From Candidatus Nomurabacteria bacterium RIFOXYD2_FULL_35_12 (GTDB lineage: Bacteria; Patescibacteriota; Minisyncoccia; Phycocordibacterales; UBA9973), in NCBI GenBank assembly GCA_001786365.1, contig MFWK01000006.1, positions 4,978 to 26,994 on the forward strand: a stretch of 22,017 nucleotides of DNA, read 5' to 3'. The notes below the pieces were generated by a model. It was not told where the DNA came from. It did no database searches and saw only the letters and a list, made by a program, of their open reading frames with translations. A program made the translations under genes and the position numbers. This document shows, piece by piece, positions 1-5,176 of this stretch (position 1 is its first letter; each line of letters begins with the position of its first letter).

Positions 1-1524
1 AAGCGCACTCAAAATCCACCCCATCCTCGGTCCGGGTTTAATTCCTAGCTCTTTTTGCATATATTCCCCATTTATTTTCAACTGTTTAGCGGAAATAGGG
101 TCTCGCAAGGCTTCTTCGATCATTGCAAAATACTTTCGCAAGCGATATGGGGCTTCTTTCTTCTTCATCCCCACCCTATCGCACTCACGGACATTCATTA
201 ATGACCAAATATTTTCCTTTCCGACTTTCACAACAATTCTACGCACTGCAGAAAGTGTAATTAATTCTGTATCAGAAAAAAACATATGATTGCGGACAAG
301 TTTCTCCACAAGTTCAATTTCTTTTTTTGGAAATTTTAATCTTTCCATTATTTTTTTTGCCATTCGCGCTCCGACAACTTCATGACCGTAAAAGGTATAT
401 TTTTTCTTCGAGCTAGAAATTTTTCCAGATAAAAATTCTCCCACCTTCGCCCTCGAGGTCATAAGGACAGGGAACCCACGGCTCCTTGAATTTTCATCTG
501 GAAAAGTTTCTGCAAGTGCCCTTGAATTTTTCGTCGAAGAAATCTCTCCTGCGAGCCTCCTAGATTTTGGCTTCCCGATATCGTGAAAAAGCGCAGAAAG
601 CCTCACTTCTAAAGGCCAATTCTTGTCTGCGGAATGTTGTAATGCGTGCAATAAATGCTCCCAAACATCATAGATATGTTCCCCTAATTGTTCACAATTA
701 ATTCCCTCTTCAAGTTCTGGAATAATATTTTTTAACAAATTAAATTTTTGCAACATAGAAATTCCTGCGCTAGGATTTTCTGACATAATTATTTTTACAA
801 ACTCATCATGAATTCTTTCTGCAGAAATTTTTTTCAACAAGTCTGCATTTTTTAAAATACTTTCCATTGTTTCATACGACACAGAAAAATTTAATTGGCA
901 AGCGAAACGAACAGCTCGCAACATTCGTAGTGCGTCTTCTTGAAATCTTTCATCTGGATTCCCCACAGCTTTCAAAACTCTATCTTTGATGTCCTTTAGA
1001 CCACCAAACATGTCCGTTAGAACAGGATCCCCTTTTCTTCCGCCAGAAGCGGATCCGCCTTGGGCGGAAAAGGCCATAGCATTGACCGTAAAGTCACGTC
1101 TTTTAAGGTCATCTTCTAGCTTGTCGCTAAACTTTACCTCGTCTGGATGTCTAAAATCGCTATATTTTGCCTCTGTTCTGTATGGAGTGACCTCTATTAT
1201 AAAATTAGGTTCTAGGTTAGAGGTTCTAGGTTCTAGACTTGAATCTGTTACATGTGAAACATCCCCTTTTGGTGTTTCACGCGAAACAACCACTCCTACC
1301 GTTCCAAAGGTATTCTCGTAAACAGTCTTCTCGAAAAGACTAATTATCTGCTCTGGCTTGGCATTTGTCGTAACATCCCAGTCTTTTGGCTCTTTACCCA
1401 TTAAAAGATCACGAACACAACCACCAACAAGGTATGCTTCAAAACCACCCTTTTCAAGTGTGTCTGTTACATGTGAAACTTCTTTTGGTATCTTCTTTAT
1501 TAAATTTTTTAGATTTTGTTCCAC
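1..1524 (-). CDS. cca: CCA-adding tRNA nucleotidyltransferase, 3' end cut by window edge
   Basis: This enzyme adds or repairs the 3' CCA end of tRNAs in the cytoplasm. I translated it from the minus strand; it stays open for 508 codons to the window edge. The N-terminal nucleotidyltransferase domain shows GGCVRD (residues 34-39), the metal-binding DWD (48-50) and RRDFTVNAMA. These are followed by the tRNA-binding helix motif EDALRMLRAVRFA. An HD-domain motif, LFHDIGKP, follows in the C-terminal half, as in class II bacterial enzymes with an HD domain. The start is a GTG at 1524; no good ribosome-binding site is seen, so the start is uncertain. Two stretches look inserted: about 30 residues before the IEVTPYRTE strand, which contain parS-like and CTAG-rich DNA, and about 11 residues after NAMAFS made by a GC-rich palindrome. 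Three of the four tRNAs nearby lack an encoded CCA, so the enzyme would be needed for them. Confidence 0.93.
   Translation of the reverse strand, partial: MEQNLKNLIKKIPKEVSHVTDTLEKGGFEAYLVGGCVRDLLMGKEPKDWDVTTNAKPEQIISLFEKTVYENTFGTVGVVVSRETPKGDVSHVTDSSLEPRTSNLEPNFIIEVTPYRTEAKYSDFRHPDEVKFSDKLEDDLKRRDFTVNAMAFSAQGGSASGGRKGDPVLTDMFGGLKDIKDRVLKAVGNPDERFQEDALRMLRAVRFACQLNFSVSYETMESILKNADLLKKISAERIHDEFVKIIMSENPSAGISMLQKFNLLKNIIPELEEGINCEQLGEHIYDVWEHLLHALQHSADKNWPLEVRLSALFHDIGKPKSRRLAGEISSTKNSRALAETFPDENSRSRGFPVLMTSRAKVGEFLSGKISSSKKKYTFYGHEVVGARMAKKIMERLKFPKKEIELVEKLVRNHMFFSDTELITLSAVRRIVVKVGKENIWSLMNVRECDRVGMKKKEAPYRLRKYFAMIEEALRDPISAKQLKINGEYMQKELGIKPGPRMGWILSAL
1038..1069. repeat. GC-rich palindrome inserted in frame in cca
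   Basis: This is a perfect dyad: TTCCGCC, agaa, GCGGATCCGC, cttg, GGCGGAA. It is much richer in GC than the surrounding gene. On the coding strand it gives about 11 Gly/Ser/Ala-rich residues between the NAMAFS strand and the DMFGG motif, where CCA enzymes normally have a short loop. It is probably another kind of palindromic element tolerated in a surface loop. Its ends do not match the CCCGTTAGA family. Confidence 0.6.
1206..1237. repeat. CTAGAACC-type repeat inside cca
   Basis: The unit GGTTCTAG (CTAGAACC on the coding strand) recurs here and is translated as the low-complexity segment SSLEPRTSNLEPN. Similar units recur in rsmA at 8811-8844 and 8950-8986, and between genes at 9451-9482. 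It is an interspersed short repeat that is carried inside coding sequence. Confidence 0.45.
1246..1261. promoter_or_regulatory. parS-like palindrome (site 1)
   Basis: TGTTACATGTGAAACA differs at two positions from the widely conserved ParB-binding parS sequence TGTTTCACGTGAAACA. It lies inside cca. It is one of five such sites between 1246 and 2407. Confidence 0.5.
1273..1288. promoter_or_regulatory. parS-like palindrome (site 2, best match)
   Basis: TGTTTCACGCGAAACA matches parS at 15 of 16 positions and lies 11 bp from site 1. On the coding strand of cca it is read as VSRET. The same peptide is encoded by site 5 in the YraN-like gene. Confidence 0.6.
1465..1480. promoter_or_regulatory. parS-like palindrome (site 3)
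   Basis: TGTTACATGTGAAACT matches parS at 13 of 16 positions. It lies near the 5' end of cca and is read there as VSHVT, as is site 1. Confidence 0.45.
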
Positions 1525-1535
1525 TTTACAATTTG

Positions 1536-1606
1536 TGCGGCCATGGAGAATCGGACTCCAATTTCATCCTTGGCAAGGACGTGTTTTACCACTAAACTAT
1601 GACCGC
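1536..1606 (-). tRNA. tRNA-Gly (anticodon GCC)
   Basis: On the minus strand a full cloverleaf can be drawn. The acceptor stem is GCGGTCA with TGGCCGC (one G-U pair), the anticodon loop is TTGCCAA and the T-arm contains TTGGAGTCCGATTCTCCA. The anticodon is GCC. The 3' CCA is not encoded; the base after the discriminator A begins CAA. It lies directly upstream of cca on the same strand, so the two may be co-transcribed. Confidence 0.93.
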
Positions 1607-1627
1607 TAAATTATTTTTAATTGTTTA

Positions 1628-1655
1628 ATTATATATTATATTGATTATTTTGCAA
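1628..1655 (-). promoter_or_regulatory. Promoter of tRNA-Gly(GCC) and perhaps cca
   Basis: On the minus strand there is a TTGCAA -35 box at 1655-1650, a 16-bp spacer and a perfect TATAAT -10 box at 1633-1628. The tRNA starts 21 bases after the -10 box. Confidence 0.6.
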
Positions 1656-1689
1656 TTCTTGTATAAAATGCTTGAAAAATAAGGATACT

Positions 1690-1717
1690 ATGACAAAAAT
1701 AAATAATGATGTATAAT
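1690..1717 (+). promoter_or_regulatory. Promoter of tRNA-Arg
   Basis: ATGACA (1690-1695) matches the -35 consensus at five of six bases. A 16-bp spacer separates it from a perfect TATAAT (1712-1717), and the tRNA begins nine bases after the -10 box. Confidence 0.65.
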
Positions 1718-1726
1718 AGATATATT

Positions 1727-1798
1727 GCACCCGTAGTGAAATGGATATCATACCCGCCTTCGAAGCGGTCGTTGCAAGTTCGACTCTTGCCGGGTGCA
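1727..1798 (+). tRNA. tRNA-Arg (anticodon TCG)
   Basis: The acceptor stem pairs GCACCCG with CGGGTGC. The anticodon loop is CTTCGAA, giving anticodon TCG (reads CGA/CGG), and the T-loop contains GTTCGAC. The discriminator base is A and CCA is not encoded. The 3' end overlaps the hairpin at 1796-1820. Confidence 0.93.
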
Positions 1799-1820
1799 CA
1801 AAATACGGTGTATTTTGTGC
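1796..1820 (+). terminator. Hairpin at the 3' end of tRNA-Arg
   Basis: GCACAAAATAC, a GGT loop and GTATTTTGTGC form an 11-bp perfect stem. It begins in the last bases of the tRNA. It has no T-run after it, so it may be a processing or termination hairpin, or the first arm of the adjoining repeat. Confidence 0.4.
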
Positions 1821-1885
1821 AAGACGGAGCGCGACGGCGCGAATCAGGGTCGTGCAAGTTTTTAGCAAAAAACTATGCCTGACCA
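1820..1885 (+). repeat. Intergenic two-hairpin repeat with CAGGGTCGTG core
   Basis: In order it has CGGAGC, a CGCG-acgg-CGCG hairpin, GCGA, the core CAGGGTCGTG, a second hairpin AGTTTTT-agc-AAAAAACT, and CCTGAC. The reverse strand of 5046-5135 has the same order of blocks with different hairpin sequences. Both copies follow the 3' end of a gene. Confidence 0.5.
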
Positions 1886-2062
1886 CAAAATCCTGTGTCC
1901 TTTAGATAAATCTTATAAATTAAGGATTTTATTAAAAATGGGGATAACTATGTTGGTAATGGGTATAAAGGACACATCAAAAAACTGTCTTTTAATACCC
2001 TTTTAGCTAAAATACGTTGTAAAATAAGGATATTTTTATAAAAGACATAAAATATAGCTAAA

Positions 2063-2078
2063 CGTTTCACGTGAAACC
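2063..2078. promoter_or_regulatory. parS-like palindrome (site 4, intergenic)
   Basis: The inner 14 bases GTTTCACGTGAAAC are a perfect dyad identical to the parS core; only the two outermost bases differ. This is the only one of the five sites outside a gene. A palindromic element begins directly at its right edge. Confidence 0.6.
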
Positions 2079-2160
2079 CCGTTAGAAGTAAAAATAGCTA
2101 GGTTTCACGAATAACATTGATTTTATTAAGTAAATAGGGAAACTTCTAACGGGGTGAAAC
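2071..2160. repeat. CCCGTTAGA palindromic element, copy 1 (intergenic, 76 bp) with flanking direct repeats
   Basis: CCCGTTAGAAGT (2078-2089) and ACTTCTAACGGG (2142-2153) are perfect inverted ends enclosing an AT-rich middle of 52 bp. GTGAAAC lies directly outside both ends (2071-2077 and 2154-2160), as expected of a 7-bp target-site duplication. Part of this repeat also belongs to the parS-like site. The length of 76 bp is not a multiple of three, unlike the copies inside genes. Confidence 0.75.
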
Positions 2161-2212
2161 GTGTTCCATAAGAAACATAAGGATTACTTATATAATATGA
2201 CTAAAAGTAACA

Positions 2213-2641
2213 ATGCCTAAAGTATTTACCTCAGAAACCCAAAAAAAAGGAGAAATCGGAGAAAACATAGCCGTAAAGTTTCTCATGAAACATAATTTTT
2301 CTATTATAGAAAGAAATTACACTAAAAAATGGGGAGAAATAGACATAATAGCTGAGAAATCAAATAAATTGTATTTTATTGAAGTCAAAAGTGTTTCGCG
2401 TGAAACGCTAAATACTTTTATACCAAAATCTTTTAATGATTCAGACGAAAGATATGAGCACAGACCAGAAGACAATATGCATCCTTGGAAATTAAAAAGA
2501 CTCTCACGAACAATCCAAACTTATCTTTTAAGTAAAAATGTAGACGAGGAAAAAGAATGGCAAGTGGATCTGTTGGTTGTTTATTTATGTCAAAAAGAAA
2601 AAAAAGCAAAAATAAAAGTGGTCAGTGATATTATTTTATGA
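2213..2641 (+). CDS. YraN/UPF0102-family putative endonuclease
   Basis: This is a 142-residue restriction-endonuclease-fold protein of the YraN family, whose cellular role is not established. The N-terminal motif GEIGENIA and the catalytic-type signature GEIDIIA followed by FIEVKS (the D...ExK pattern) are clear, and the C-terminal part has the family's KLKRLSRTIQTYL helix. Relative to typical members there is extra sequence after the ExK strand, SVSRETLNTF and onward. Its VSRET part is encoded by a parS-like palindrome. A TATAAT box at 2191-2196 would start RNA about 10 bases before the ATG, and no ribosome-binding site is seen. It ends in TGA, so TGA acts as stop here. Confidence 0.88.
   Translation: MPKVFTSETQKKGEIGENIAVKFLMKHNFSIIERNYTKKWGEIDIIAEKSNKLYFIEVKSVSRETLNTFIPKSFNDSDERYEHRPEDNMHPWKLKRLSRTIQTYLLSKNVDEEKEWQVDLLVVYLCQKEKKAKIKVVSDIIL
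2392..2407. promoter_or_regulatory. parS-like palindrome (site 5)
   Basis: TGTTTCGCGTGAAACG matches parS at 14 of 16 positions. It is inside the YraN-like gene and is read as VSRET, the same peptide as site 2 in cca. Confidence 0.5.
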
Positions 2642-2670
2642 TATATTAGTTCCACAACGTTAAGAGGGGA

Positions 2671-2717
2671 TCGGGCTGTAGTATATCGGTTGTACAAGTG
2701 CATTTAAGAGAGCATTT
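2671..2717 (+). pseudogene. Truncated tRNA-Pro copy
   Basis: The first 31 bases are identical to the 5' end of the intact tRNA-Pro 88 bp downstream. The two also share GAGCATTT of the anticodon arm. The anticodon loop is enlarged to ten bases (ATTTAAGAGA) and has lost TGG, and the T-arm and 3' acceptor strand are missing. It cannot fold as a tRNA. It may be a relic of duplication or of integration at the tRNA gene. Confidence 0.8.
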
Positions 2718-2758
2718 GTGCGGTTTATTGTGAGGTTAGTAATGTTGAAAATATAATT

Positions 2759-2831
2759 TCGGGCTGTAGTATATCGGTTGTACAAGTGCTTTGGGAGCAT
2801 TTAGGCTGGGTTCGACTCCCAGCAGCCCGAC
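2759..2831 (+). tRNA. tRNA-Pro (anticodon TGG)
   Basis: The acceptor stem pairs TCGGGCT with AGCCCGA. The anticodon stem AGTGC/GCATT encloses the loop TTTGGGA (anticodon TGG, G37), and the T-arm is CTGGG-TTCGACT-CCCAG. The discriminator is C and CCA is not encoded. A TATAAT at 2752-2757 is too close to be its promoter, so transcription probably begins farther upstream. Confidence 0.92.
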
Positions 2832-2881
2832 ATTAATAATCGAACTTGCGTATAGGTTATGCTGTGATATACTTTGAGAGT

Positions 2882-3550
2882 ATGGCACATACAAACACAA
2901 TACGTGAAGAGGTCTTTAATTTAAGAAAAGAAGGACATTCTTACAATTACATTTCTCAAAAGACCGGAATGTCAAAAAGCACTTTAAGTGGATGGCTTTC
3001 CAGTATTCCTTATACTCCAAACAAAATAACTATTGAAAGAATTGGAAAAGCACGAGCTGCTTCTGGTAGAGTGAAAGCTAAAATAAAATTAGAATCGATG
3101 AAAAGAGCGGGGAGGGAAGCCAAAAAGGAGATAGGAGAATTAACAAAAAGAGATTTATTTATGTTGGGAATTGGGATTTATATCGGAGAGGGAGCAAAAA
3201 CTTTTGATATTGTGCGCATAATCAATGCCGACCCTAAAATTATAAAATTTTCTGTTAAATGGTTTGAAGAAGTATGCGGTTTACCAAGAGAAAATTTTAG
3301 GATTAGACTTCATTTATATCCTGATAATAATATAAAACAATGTAAAAAATTTTGGTCCAGTATTTCCGAAATTCCTGAAAATCAATTTCAAAAAACCCAT
3401 ATTGATGAAAGAAAAGATAAAAAAATGTTTAAAAGAGGAAAATTGCCTTATGGAACTGCTCACTTAAGCATAAGAAGTAATGGTAAGAAAGAATTTGGAG
3501 TTTTTCTTGCAAGAAAAATAAATGCTTGGATAGGGGAGGTTTTAAAATAA
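2882..3550 (+). CDS. HTH protein with a LAGLIDADG-like domain
   Basis: The product has 222 residues. The first 50 or so form a resolvase-type helix-turn-helix (VFNLRKEGHSYNYISQKTGM, then SKSTLSGWL). A lysine-rich linker leads to LGIGIYIGEGAK, followed about a dozen residues later by NADPKIIKFSVKWFEEV. This pattern resembles single-motif LAGLIDADG homing-endonuclease or WhiA-like domains. It probably binds DNA; whether it cuts is unknown. I chose the ATG at 2882 because a TATACT -10 box (2868-2873, with TTGCGT at 2846) would start RNA at about 2880, giving a leaderless message. The earlier TTG at 2846 would lie inside the promoter. The gene sits between tRNA-Pro, which has a broken copy, and tRNA-Gly, a setting that suits a mobile gene. 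Confidence 0.7.
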   Translation: MAHTNTIREEVFNLRKEGHSYNYISQKTGMSKSTLSGWLSSIPYTPNKITIERIGKARAASGRVKAKIKLESMKRAGREAKKEIGELTKRDLFMLGIGIYIGEGAKTFDIVRIINADPKIIKFSVKWFEEVCGLPRENFRIRLHLYPDNNIKQCKKFWSSISEIPENQFQKTHIDERKDKKMFKRGKLPYGTAHLSIRSNGKKEFGVFLARKINAWIGEVLK

Positions 3551-3561
3551 AGAAAAATATG

Positions 3562-3567
3562 TATAAT
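3562..3567 (+). promoter_or_regulatory. -10 box for tRNA-Gly(TCC)
   Basis: A perfect TATAAT lies 16 bases before the tRNA. The -35 region is weak and overlaps the end of the preceding gene. Confidence 0.5.
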
Positions 3568-3583
3568 GTTATCTGTAGTGCAA

Positions 3584-3657
3584 GCGGGATTAGTTTAGTG
3601 GTAGAACAATAGGTTTCCAACCTATTGGCAGGCGTTCGATTCGCCTATCCCGCACCA
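3584..3657 (+). tRNA. tRNA-Gly (anticodon TCC)
   Basis: The acceptor stem pairs GCGGGAT with ATCCCGC. The anticodon arm is AATAGG-TTTCCAA-CCTATT (anticodon TCC), and the T-arm is AGGCG-TTCGATT-CGCCT. The discriminator A is followed by CCA in the DNA (3655-3657). This makes it the only tRNA of the four here whose sequence continues into CCA, which may be chance. Confidence 0.93.
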
Positions 3658-3693
3658 GAACAAAACTTAATGGATTTTTACTATAATAAAAAC

Positions 3694-3927
3694 ATGGAAT
3701 CCTTAAATATCGAAACTAAATATACAATTGAAACTATCCCTGAAGAACTTATACAAGAATATTTAAAAGATGCAATGGAGAATATGCATCAAATGTTTGA
3801 TTTTACACCAACCAATACAGAATATTTTCGCTTGCGTGATATTGCAAAGGAGACAATTTTAAGAATGAATATAAATTCATTAAGAAGAGACGAAGAGTAT
3901 AAAAAGGACCCAAAATTAAAAACATAG
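3694..3927 (+). CDS. Uncharacterised small protein, front half of a gene cut by TAG
   Basis: I do not recognise this protein. It has 77 residues, is mostly helical and acidic, and contains ETIPEELIQEYLKDAMENMH. I chose the ATG at 3694 (MESLNIE) because a perfect TATAAT lies at 3682-3687, which would make the message leaderless. An upstream in-frame ATG at 3670 would precede that -10 box. The reading frame ends in TAG at 3925-3927 but then stays open, in the same frame and with protein-like content, to 4263. The two parts therefore look like one roughly 190-residue protein. Confidence 0.55.
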   Translation: MESLNIETKYTIETIPEELIQEYLKDAMENMHQMFDFTPTNTEYFRLRDIAKETILRMNINSLRRDEEYKKDPKLKT

Positions 3928-4263
3928 GGGTCTTCTGATACTATTAATCCCTATCTTGAAATATCCCTTCTTTTCTTAAGAAGAGAATATGGCATCACGG
4001 AGGATGCTTATCCAAAAATATTTATTGTAAATGCTGATGAAAAAGATGATATGAAATTATTCATAAATCCAAAATTAAAATTCGAATTTGATAATGAAAT
4101 TGATGCAAAAAAGAAAGAAGAAGAACTTAAAAAACAAGGACTACATACAAACATGTTCCAATCTATGGCTGTAACAAAAGATTTTAAGAAATATCTAAAA
4201 ATACTACAAAAAAGAAAAATCACTGGTGATGATGACGAGGAACAAGATATTGAAAAAATCTAA
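3928..4263 (+). pseudogene. Back half of the same gene, after an in-frame TAG
   Basis: Directly after the TAG at 3925-3927, the same frame runs 112 codons to 4263. It reads INPYLEISLLFLRREYGITE, then a strand-like PKIFIVNA segment and a lysine-rich helix. The first ATG inside it is at 4051, in the middle of what looks like continuous coding sequence, and no promoter or ribosome-binding site precedes it. It may be a pseudogene by point mutation, a readthrough product, a sequencing error, or a separately started 70-residue protein (4051-4263). The C-terminus is very acidic (DDDEEQDIE). Confidence 0.5.
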
Positions 4264-4309
4264 AAAATAACCTAGCAAGATGCTTCTAATGTTGTATAAT
4301 AAAATATAC

Positions 4310-5035
4310 ATGATTATTTTGATAAGCATCGGAGCATTTGTTTCCACTTTTTTAGGAGGAATATTTGCTTTACGTTTCAAAGATAAACTACATTTGATTT
4401 TAGGATTTTCTGCTGGAGCAGTTATCGGTGTAGCATTTTTTGATTTATTGCCGGAAGCAATAGAATTAGGAAAAATAAATTTTGATATTTCTTTTATTAC
4501 TTCCATCGTGGCGCTCGGATTTGTGGCTTACACTATTTTAGATAGATTTGTTTTTTTTCATTCACACAACAGCGAAGAACATGAAGAACAAAATATAAAT
4601 AAGAGGGGAATACTGGGAGCAGGAAGTCTATCTCTTCATAGTTTTCTCGATGGTGCAGCAGTAGGACTCGCATTTCAAGTTTCTTCAGCTGTAGGCGCCA
4701 TCGTTGCTATCGCTGTCTTGGTACACGACTTTTCTGACGGTATAAATACGGTGAATATGGTTTTAAAAAACTCAGGCACACAAAAACAGGCTTTTAAATG
4801 GCTTTTAATTGACGCCATTGCTCCTGTTTTAGGGATAACTTCTACTTTATTTTTCTCTGTGCCAGAATCAGCTTTAGGTATAATTTTAGCCTTATTTGCT
4901 GGATTTTTCTTATATATCGGAGCGTCTGATTTGTTACCAGAAAGCCATCACAGCCACCCCACAGCTTGGACTACTTTTGCCACAATTTTAGGCGTCGCAG
5001 TTCTGTACGGAGCAATTCGTCTCGCAGGAATTTAG
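4310..5035 (+). CDS. ZIP-family divalent metal transporter
   Basis: This is an integral membrane protein of about 241 residues with roughly eight hydrophobic segments. It is predicted to move zinc or a similar divalent metal across the inner membrane. Family marks are the early segment FSAGAVIGVAFFDLLPEA, HSFLDGAAVG in the fourth segment and HDFSDGI in the fifth. The latter two hold the His/Asp metal-site positions, where ZIP proteins usually have HS/N..DG and HEIPEG. A His-rich loop (FFHSHNSEEHEE) and a late ESHHSHP segment could also bind metal. I chose the ATG at 4310: the TATAAT at 4295-4300 would start RNA about three bases earlier, so it is leaderless. The earlier ATG at 4280 lies upstream of the promoter. 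Confidence 0.85.
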   Translation: MIILISIGAFVSTFLGGIFALRFKDKLHLILGFSAGAVIGVAFFDLLPEAIELGKINFDISFITSIVALGFVAYTILDRFVFFHSHNSEEHEEQNINKRGILGAGSLSLHSFLDGAAVGLAFQVSSAVGAIVAIAVLVHDFSDGINTVNMVLKNSGTQKQAFKWLLIDAIAPVLGITSTLFFSVPESALGIILALFAGFFLYIGASDLLPESHHSHPTAWTTFATILGVAVLYGAIRLAGI

Positions 5036-5045
5036 AAAACTAGTT

Positions 5046-5135
5046 GTCAGGAATAATTTTGTTTTCGTCAAAACAAAATTTTCACGACCCTGCCTCGCTT
5101 GTTTTCTTTACTAAGAAAACATAGCTCCGGCTCAA
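5046..5135 (-). repeat. Intergenic two-hairpin repeat with CAGGGTCGTG core (second copy)
   Basis: Read on the minus strand, it has CGGAGC, a GTTTTCTT-AAGAAAAC hairpin (5101-5120), GCGAGG, CAGGGTCGTG, then a long hairpin (AATTTTGTTTT with AAAACAAAATT, 5055-5080) and CCTGAC. This is the same order of blocks as 1820-1885. The second hairpin, followed by TT, may also act as the terminator of the ZIP gene on the plus strand. Confidence 0.5.
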
Positions 5136-5138
5136 ACT

Positions 5139-5176
5139 AAACAGAGAAAACCCAAGCAGTTGGATTTTCTCTGTTT
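5139..5176. terminator. Bidirectional terminator between convergent genes
   Basis: AAACAGAGAAAA (5139-5150) pairs perfectly with TTTTCTCTGTTT (5165-5176). The stem has A-rich and T-rich sides, so it can work in both directions. It separates the ZIP gene (plus) from the LysM-M23 gene (minus) and overlaps the latter's stop codon. Confidence 0.7.

Larger units (their letters stand above)
1886..2212. other. AT-rich intergenic region with inverted repeats, parS-like site and element copy 1
   Basis: I see no gene in this stretch of over 300 bp. It has an 11-bp perfect inverted repeat (TGTGTCCTTTA at 1894-1904, TAAAGGACACA at 1966-1976), a parS-like site at 2063-2078, a palindromic element at 2078-2153 and a -10 box at 2191. 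ATAGCTA followed by a TTTCACG half-site occurs twice (about 2054 and 2094). It could be a partition or origin-proximal region; no DnaA-box cluster is visible. Confidence 0.5.

Noticed and set aside
1629..1886. Minus-strand ORFs over the tRNA-Arg gene
   Set aside because: They run through a clear tRNA and a hairpin repeat; the peptide is an antisense translation of the tRNA.
2213..2641. Alternative genetic code (TGA read as glycine, as in Gracilibacteria)
   Set aside because: The YraN-like gene ends properly at TGA and all long genes are full length with the standard code; no in-frame TGA needs to be read.
3625..3693. Longer TTG start for the small protein at 3694
   Set aside because: It would begin inside tRNA-Gly(TCC) and upstream of the TATAAT at 3682.
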